Of a DNA stretch of 8,371 bases, positions 5,427-8,371 are shown in pieces. A program made the position numbers and the translations under genes. The number at the start of each line of letters is the position of its first letter. Within the stretch, counting starts at the first letter, position 1. The stretch covers positions 1 through 8,371 of the forward strand of contig JBNKIW010000082.1 of NCBI GenBank assembly GCA_050290865.1. Direction: 5' to 3'. The notes under the pieces are model-generated. The model was not told the DNA's origin and searched no databases. It saw nothing but the letters and a program-made list of their open reading frames with translations. This DNA is from JARRLC01 sp050290865 (GTDB lineage Bacteria > Pseudomonadota > Alphaproteobacteria > Rhizobiales > Rhodomicrobiaceae).

Positions 5427-7429
5427 AGCGCGAGCACCAGCAGCAATGAAACGAGGGCGAGGAATACGAGGCCGAGATAGCGCCGGATGGTCAGGAATTG
5501 CAGGCGGTTTAGGCCGGTTGCTGCGGACTCGGTGGCGCGGGCGATCGGCGTGTAGAGGAGATCCCAAATGAGGTCCCGTAATTCGACGTGCAAACGCGCG
5601 GGGCGCATGTCGCCCGGCGGCGGCATGTCAACGTGCTCGCGCGCCATGAATACGGAAGTGCCGAAAACACGGCGGATCGGCTGCGTAAAACTCCCGGCCG
5701 TGTACTGCGTCACCGGGTTTGAGTCCGGAAAGCCGCAATCCCAGGCCGGCACGCGGCGGACGGCGCGTGATGCGAAACGATGTATCGTGGCCACCGCGAG
5801 CGAGGTCGAAATCACGACGAAGAAGAAGACCAGCGCCCCGTTGTATGAGCTGTGACTCTCCGTGATGGGGACAATGGACAGCCAGGGCAGCGCCATCTGG
5901 ACCGGCATGCGGTCGCCCAACAAGGCGAGACTTACCGGCGCGAGCCCGTCCATAACAAGCCCTGGGAGCACGCCCGCGACCAGGCAGAGCGCAGCAACCA
6001 GGAACATGGCGGCCAGCGAGAAGCGATCCACCTCCTTCGCCCTCTCTGCGGCCGCCGTCCTCGCCCGGCCGAGAAAGGTCACGCCGAACGCCTTGACGAA
6101 GCAGGCGGCGGCAAGCGCTGCGGAAAGTGCCAGGAGTGCACCGACAGCGGGTACCATGATCTTGAGGCCCCATTGCGGAAGCTGCGGGCTTTGCAGGATC
6201 GCCTGAAACGTCAGCCATTCGGAAACAAAGCCGTTCAGCGGCGGCAGCGCGGATATAGCCACGCACCCTACGAGGAAAGCGAAACTCGTATATGGCATGC
6301 GGTGGATAAGACCTCCCAGATGTTCCATATCCCGCTCGCGGGTCGCAGTAAGCACCGCCCCCGCACCAAAGAACAGCAAACTCTTGAACAGAGAGTGATT
6401 GAAGACGTGGAACAGGGCGGCGGTCAGAGCCAGCGCGGCGGCCCACCTCATGCCGTTGGCCTGAAACGCGAGAGCCAGCCCGAGGCCAATGTAGATGATC
6501 CCGATGTTCTCGACCGTGTGATAGGCAAGCAGGCGCTTCAGATCGTGCTGCATCAGCGCGTAGAGCACGCCGAGCACCGCTGTCGCGCCGCCCAGCGCGA
6601 GGACGACCATGCCCGCCCACCATGTCGGCTCGCCCAGAAGGTCGAAGACGATGCGGATGAAGCCGTAGACGGCGACTTTCGTCATGACGCCGCTCATCAG
6701 GGCGGACACGTGGCTCGGCGCCGCCGGGTGCGCAAGCGGAAGCCAGACGTGGAGCGGAACCAGACCGGCTTTCGAGCCGGCGCCTAGCAGGGTCAGGGCC
6801 AAAACCAGCGCCGCAACAACCGGCTGGTGATCCGCGCTGCGGATCGCTGTAAAACCGTAGGCCCCGCCCGGCCCGGCGAGCAGGCTCAAGGCGAGCAGCA
6901 GGGCCAAGGTACCGAAACTCGCCATGAGCAAATAGATGTAGCCGGCACGGACGTTTTCCTGGTCCCGATGGTGCGCTATGACGAGGGCCCAGGAAGCAAT
7001 CGACATGAACTCCCAGGAAAGCAGGAACGTGAAGGTGTCGTCGGCTAATATCACGAGGTTCATTGCGGCCAGGAACGCCGGGAAAAATGGCAGGACCCGG
7101 TGTGGAGTTGGCTCGTGGCGACCGTAGCCGAGCCCGTAGAGGCTCGCCGCCGCACCGCCCAGGTTGACGATGACGAGAAAGAATGCGGCGAGTGCATCCA
7201 TGCAGAAATGGGCACCGAGCCACGGCAACCCGAGCGGAAGCTTGACCGCCAAGGTCAGACCTCCATCAACAACGAGGTGTGCGCCGGCGGCGACGAACGC
7301 AACGCCGGATGCAGCCAAGCTCGCGCCGTAGGTCGATCGGTGGGAATTGGACAGGCCCAACAGCGCCATTGAGGAAAGAGCGGTGGCGAAAAGAAGTGCG
7401 GCGCACCAGAGGATCACGACAACCGGCAT
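5417..7429 (-). CDS. hyfB: HyfB/HycC-like antiporter-type proton-channel membrane subunit (NuoL family)
   Basis: The 670-residue protein is the right length for HyfB (E. coli 672) and very hydrophobic. Channel residues are in place: Glu140 in LLSWEFMSIASWALV, Lys220 in GAGSKAGLVPLHVWLPLAHP, Lys251 in SGVMTKVAVYG, Lys298 in HDLKRLLAYHTVENIG, and Lys349 in FNHSLFKSLLFF. The C-terminal segment PAWDCGFPDSNPVTQYTAGS at 561-580 followed by FTQPIRRVFG is diagnostic of the HyfB/HycC branch over NuoL. Two more helices follow, the last at about 648-668. The ATG at 7429 gives MPVVVILWCAALLF, a credible first helix; GGGGCGGG upstream is a mediocre ribosome site. The start lies inside the 3' end of the small HTH reading frame. 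First structural gene of the operon; its stop overlaps the hyfC start. Confidence 0.92.
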   Translation of the reverse strand: MPVVVILWCAALLFATALSSMALLGLSNSHRSTYGASLAASGVAFVAAGAHLVVDGGLTLAVKLPLGLPWLGAHFCMDALAAFFLVIVNLGGAAASLYGLGYGRHEPTPHRVLPFFPAFLAAMNLVILADDTFTFLLSWEFMSIASWALVIAHHRDQENVRAGYIYLLMASFGTLALLLALSLLAGPGGAYGFTAIRSADHQPVVAALVLALTLLGAGSKAGLVPLHVWLPLAHPAAPSHVSALMSGVMTKVAVYGFIRIVFDLLGEPTWWAGMVVLALGGATAVLGVLYALMQHDLKRLLAYHTVENIGIIYIGLGLALAFQANGMRWAAALALTAALFHVFNHSLFKSLLFFGAGAVLTATRERDMEHLGGLIHRMPYTSFAFLVGCVAISALPPLNGFVSEWLTFQAILQSPQLPQWGLKIMVPAVGALLALSAALAAACFVKAFGVTFLGRARTAAAERAKEVDRFSLAAMFLVAALCLVAGVLPGLVMDGLAPVSLALLGDRMPVQMALPWLSIVPITESHSSYNGALVFFFVVISTSLAVATIHRFASRAVRRVPAWDCGFPDSNPVTQYTAGSFTQPIRRVFGTSVFMAREHVDMPPPGDMRPARLHVELRDLIWDLLYTPIARATESAATGLNRLQFLTIRRYLGLVFLALVSLLLVLALWP

Positions 7430-7620
7430 CGCGCCCGCCCCATCAAACCGCCCGCGGCGAGGTTCTGCCCGGCGATCCGATTCATGAAGGGATCAATGCG
7501 GCCACGGTCGCTTGCCTGCATTCGCTGAATGGTCTGGACCGGAAGGCTCGAAACGCCGGCGAGTTGCCGCGGCTGGATGCCGAAGGGCCACACGGCACGC
7601 AACTGGGCGGCGGTTATCAT
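7414..7620 (-). CDS. Small XRE-type helix-turn-helix protein, possibly degenerate
   Basis: From the ATG at 7620 the frame encodes 68 residues: MITAAQLRAVWPFGIQPRQL, then AGVSSLPVQTIQRMQASD, then a less typical tail. This resembles small alphaproteobacterial XRE-family regulators that open MITAAQLRAARALLG-, continue QRQLAE-SGLS-PTIQRMEASDG, and end in a short helix. The HTH core (about 13-38) is recognisable, but the first helix (RAVWPFGIQP) and the tail after residue 45 depart from the usual pattern. The protein may therefore be decaying or simply divergent. Its TGA at 7414-7416 lies inside hyfB, a 16-base overlap that suggests co-transcription and coupling. No clear Shine-Dalgarno precedes it. 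The frame stays open to a TTG at 7689, but that extension crosses the inverted repeat and looks non-coding. If real, it would be a DNA-binding regulator, plausibly of this operon (inference). Confidence 0.5.
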   Translation of the reverse strand: MITAAQLRAVWPFGIQPRQLAGVSSLPVQTIQRMQASDRGRIDPFMNRIAGQNLAAGGLMGRARCRLS

Positions 7621-7655
7621 GCGTGAGATATCATTATTGATTTTTGCGCATTGGA

Positions 7656-7680
7656 GGGCGTGTTTATGACAAACACACCC
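7656..7680 (-). promoter_or_regulatory. Inverted repeat, candidate operator upstream of the operon
   Basis: Ten-base arms GGGCGTGTTT (7656-7665) and AAACACACCC (7671-7680) flank a 5-base centre. The inner six bases are perfectly symmetrical and the single mismatch becomes a G-U pair in a minus-strand RNA. It lies 36 bases before the HTH start and has no U-run after it on the minus strand. Its symmetry, spacing and position next to an HTH gene suit an operator for a dimeric regulator, although an RNA hairpin in the leader is also possible. Confidence 0.5.
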
Positions 7681-7689
7681 ATAATTCAA
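7661..7689 (-). promoter_or_regulatory. Weak candidate promoter overlapping the inverted repeat
   Basis: On the minus strand TTGAAT (7684-7689) resembles a -35 box and, after exactly 17 bases, TAAACA (7661-7666) loosely resembles a -10 box (3 of 6 positions). If used, the inverted repeat would cover the spacer and -10 region, the layout expected for repression. The -10 match is poor, so this is tentative. Confidence 0.25.
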
Positions 7690-7741
7690 GAACGTTCAGC
7701 GGTTGCTCACGTATTCTAACGTCAGACATGCGAGGTGCGGG

Positions 7742-7763
7742 GTAAGCATACGGCGTAGGACGC
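7742..7763. repeat. IS66-type terminal inverted repeat
   Basis: The outer end GTAAGC followed by GTA/ATACGGCG-type sequence is characteristic of IS66-family ends. The 8 bases outside it (GGTGCGGG, 7734-7741) would be one copy of the target duplication, but the partner end has been lost, so the duplication cannot be checked here. Confidence 0.65.
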
Positions 7764-7779
7764 GGGGAAAGCACCCCGG

Positions 7780-8295
7780 TCACGCCGCCTGAGCGGCCGC
7801 CTTCAGGTTCAGCCGCTTCCACTCCCAGGGGAGGAGTTCATGAAGCCGGCTTTGCGGCAGTGCGGCGATGCGGGCGAGCACGTCGGCCAGCCAGGCGAGC
7901 GGGTCGACGTCGTTGAGTTTCGTCGTCATGATCAGTGTGGCGACAGCTGCGGCGCGGTCGGCGCCGCGCTCGGAGCCGGCGAAGAGCCATGACTTCCGCC
8001 CCAGAGCAAAACCGCGCAGCGCCCGCTCGGCGGCGTTGTTCGTCAGGCAGATGCGGCCATCGTCGAGGAACGCCGCGAAGCGATCCCAGCGCTTGAGCAT
8101 GTAATCGATCGCCTTGGTGACCGAAGCCGAGCGCGACAAGCCTGCCCGCTCCTCGGTGAGCCAGGTTTTCAGATTGGCCACAAGCGGGGCACTTTTCTCC
8201 TGGCGCACGCGCAGGCGTTCGCTGGCGCTCGAGCCGTTGACAGATCGTTCGATGTCGAACAGCGCGTCGATGCGCTTCACCGCTTCACCGCTTCG
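7780..8295 (-). pseudogene. IS66-family transposase (TnpC), C-terminal fragment
   Basis: The frame encodes the C-terminal third of an IS66 transposase: EAVKRIDALFDIERSVNG, KAIDYMLKRWDRFAAFLDDG, then LTNNAAERALRGFALGRKSW. That last stretch contains the NNAAER block with the catalytic glutamate of the DDE domain. It continues with LFAGSERGADRAAAVATLI, the LNDVDPLAWLADVLARIA segment and the family ending HELLPWEWKR. The frame opens formally at a TTG at 8310, but residues before GEAVKR derive from antisense of the neighbouring ISL3 fragment. The N-terminal zinc-binding region and the two catalytic aspartates are missing, so the gene is a 5'-truncated remnant. The reading frame itself has no stop or frameshift, which suggests recent truncation. 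Confidence 0.85.
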
Positions 8296-8296
8296 C
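8273..8296. repeat. Tandem 8-base repeat at the IS66/ISL3 junction
   Basis: CGCTTCAC occurs at 8273-8280 and 8281-8288, followed by the near copy CGCTTCGC at 8289-8296, exactly where IS66 coding similarity ends and ISL3 similarity begins. The shared CGCTTC suggests a joint formed at short homology or by strand slippage. Confidence 0.5.
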
Positions 8297-8371
8297 GCTA
8301 TAATCTGCAAAGCGTCCGCGCCTATCTGCTGAAGGAGGAATTCCAGTTGCTGTGGACGTATGTGTCGCCGG
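8296..8371 (+). pseudogene. ISL3-family transposase fragment (both ends absent from this window)
   Basis: The plus-strand frame from 8296 reads RYNLQSVRAYLLKEEFQLLW then TYVSP to the window edge. I recognise the pattern NL-(T/S)VRAYLLKE-FQ-LW-Y-SP from the C-terminal region of ISL3-family (DDE) transposases, where it precedes WAGKFLDEWC. Residues upstream of RYN come from the IS66 fragment on the opposite strand, so the N-terminal and central part of the transposase is missing and this is a remnant. The rest lies beyond the window. Confidence 0.6.

Larger units (their letters stand above)
7742..8295 (-). mobile_element. 3' remnant of an IS66-family element, truncated at its upstream side
   Basis: The plus strand from 7742 begins GTAAGCATACGGCGTAGGAC, matching the GTAAGC start typical of IS66-family terminal repeats. 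The C-terminal half of an IS66 TnpC transposase runs toward this end on the minus strand, with its stop 38 bases inside the terminal repeat, as in intact IS66 elements. IS66 similarity stops at about 8289, where an ISL3-type fragment takes over. The tnpA/tnpB genes and the other terminal repeat are missing, so this copy cannot move by itself. Confidence 0.8.

Noticed and set aside
5628..7223. Minus-strand open frame of 531 codons inside hyfB
   Set aside because: Out-of-frame shadow of hyfB; Arg/Pro/Gly-rich with no motif, while the hyfB frame carries all family residues.
288..7429. A functional hydrogenase-4 or formate hydrogenlyase
   Set aside because: All four NiFe cysteines are absent in HyfG, and neither formate dehydrogenase nor ferredoxin subunits are present in the window.
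288..7429. Respiratory complex I (nuo) or Mrp antiporter operon
   Set aside because: Gene order, the HyfE-type subunit, the HyfB C-terminal WDCG...QPIRRVF segment and the CxxC motif in HyfI all point to the Hyf/Hyc-related group, and most nuo genes and all small mrp genes are missing.
7694..7708. Possible alphaproteobacterial LexA box (GTTC-N7-GCTC)
   Set aside because: One base off the GTTC-N7-GTTC pattern and no reason for SOS control here; short enough to occur by chance.
7780..8310. IS66 open frame taken as a complete small transposase gene
   Set aside because: It lacks the N-terminal and first catalytic regions, and its first few codons come from the opposite strand of the ISL3 fragment.
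1..8371. CRISPR arrays, tRNA or rRNA genes, toxin-antitoxin or defence genes
   Set aside because: No regularly spaced repeats, no cloverleaf-like segment and no recognisable proteins of these types were seen on either strand.

Overview
The window is a compact six-gene minus-strand operon, bracketed by broken insertion sequences, in a high-GC genome. The transposase types (IS66, ISL3, IS6) and the style of the hydrogenase-like proteins suggest an alphaproteobacterium, possibly a plasmid or genomic island. That placement is inference; no phylogenetic marker gene is present.

Layout, left to right. Positions 1-72 (extending to about 125) hold the 5' end of an IS6-family transposase that runs off the left edge on the minus strand. 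Positions 126-287 are non-coding, with two weak hairpins just past the end of the operon. Positions 288-7429 are the operon. Transcribed right to left, it reads hyfB, hyfC, hyfE, hyfF, hyfG, hyfI (all '-like'), with overlaps or gaps of 14 bases at most, so it is almost certainly one transcript with coupled translation. Just upstream (7414-7620) is a short XRE/HTH-type reading frame whose stop overlaps the hyfB start, preceded by a strong inverted repeat (7656-7680). From 7742 to the right edge lies an IS66 3' remnant: a terminal repeat beginning GTAAGC plus the TnpC C-terminal part. It is joined directly to a plus-strand fragment of an ISL3-type transposase.

The operon encodes a membrane complex resembling the hydrogenase-4/formate hydrogenlyase (Hyf/Hyc) family and respiratory complex I. 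It has two antiporter-like proton-channel subunits (HyfB, HyfF), a NuoH-like connector (HyfC), a NuoK-containing small membrane subunit (HyfE), a NuoC-NuoD-like fusion (HyfG) and a NuoB-like iron-sulfur subunit (HyfI). The central point is that HyfG lacks all four cysteines that hold the NiFe centre in true hydrogenases (Ser208, Ser211, Ser467 and Gln470 stand in those places), while HyfI keeps the four cysteines of its 4Fe-4S cluster. This is the signature of the energy-converting-hydrogenase-related (Ehr) complexes, whose reaction is not established. The window also has no ferredoxin-like subunits (HyfA/HyfH) and no third antiporter-like subunit (HyfD). The complex as encoded would have one visible iron-sulfur cluster and no obvious electron entry, so an unknown partner or substrate is implied.

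The members most likely work as a redox- or conformation-driven ion pump, but the substrate cannot be read from this sequence. No maturation genes, formate dehydrogenase, RNA genes or CRISPR arrays are visible.
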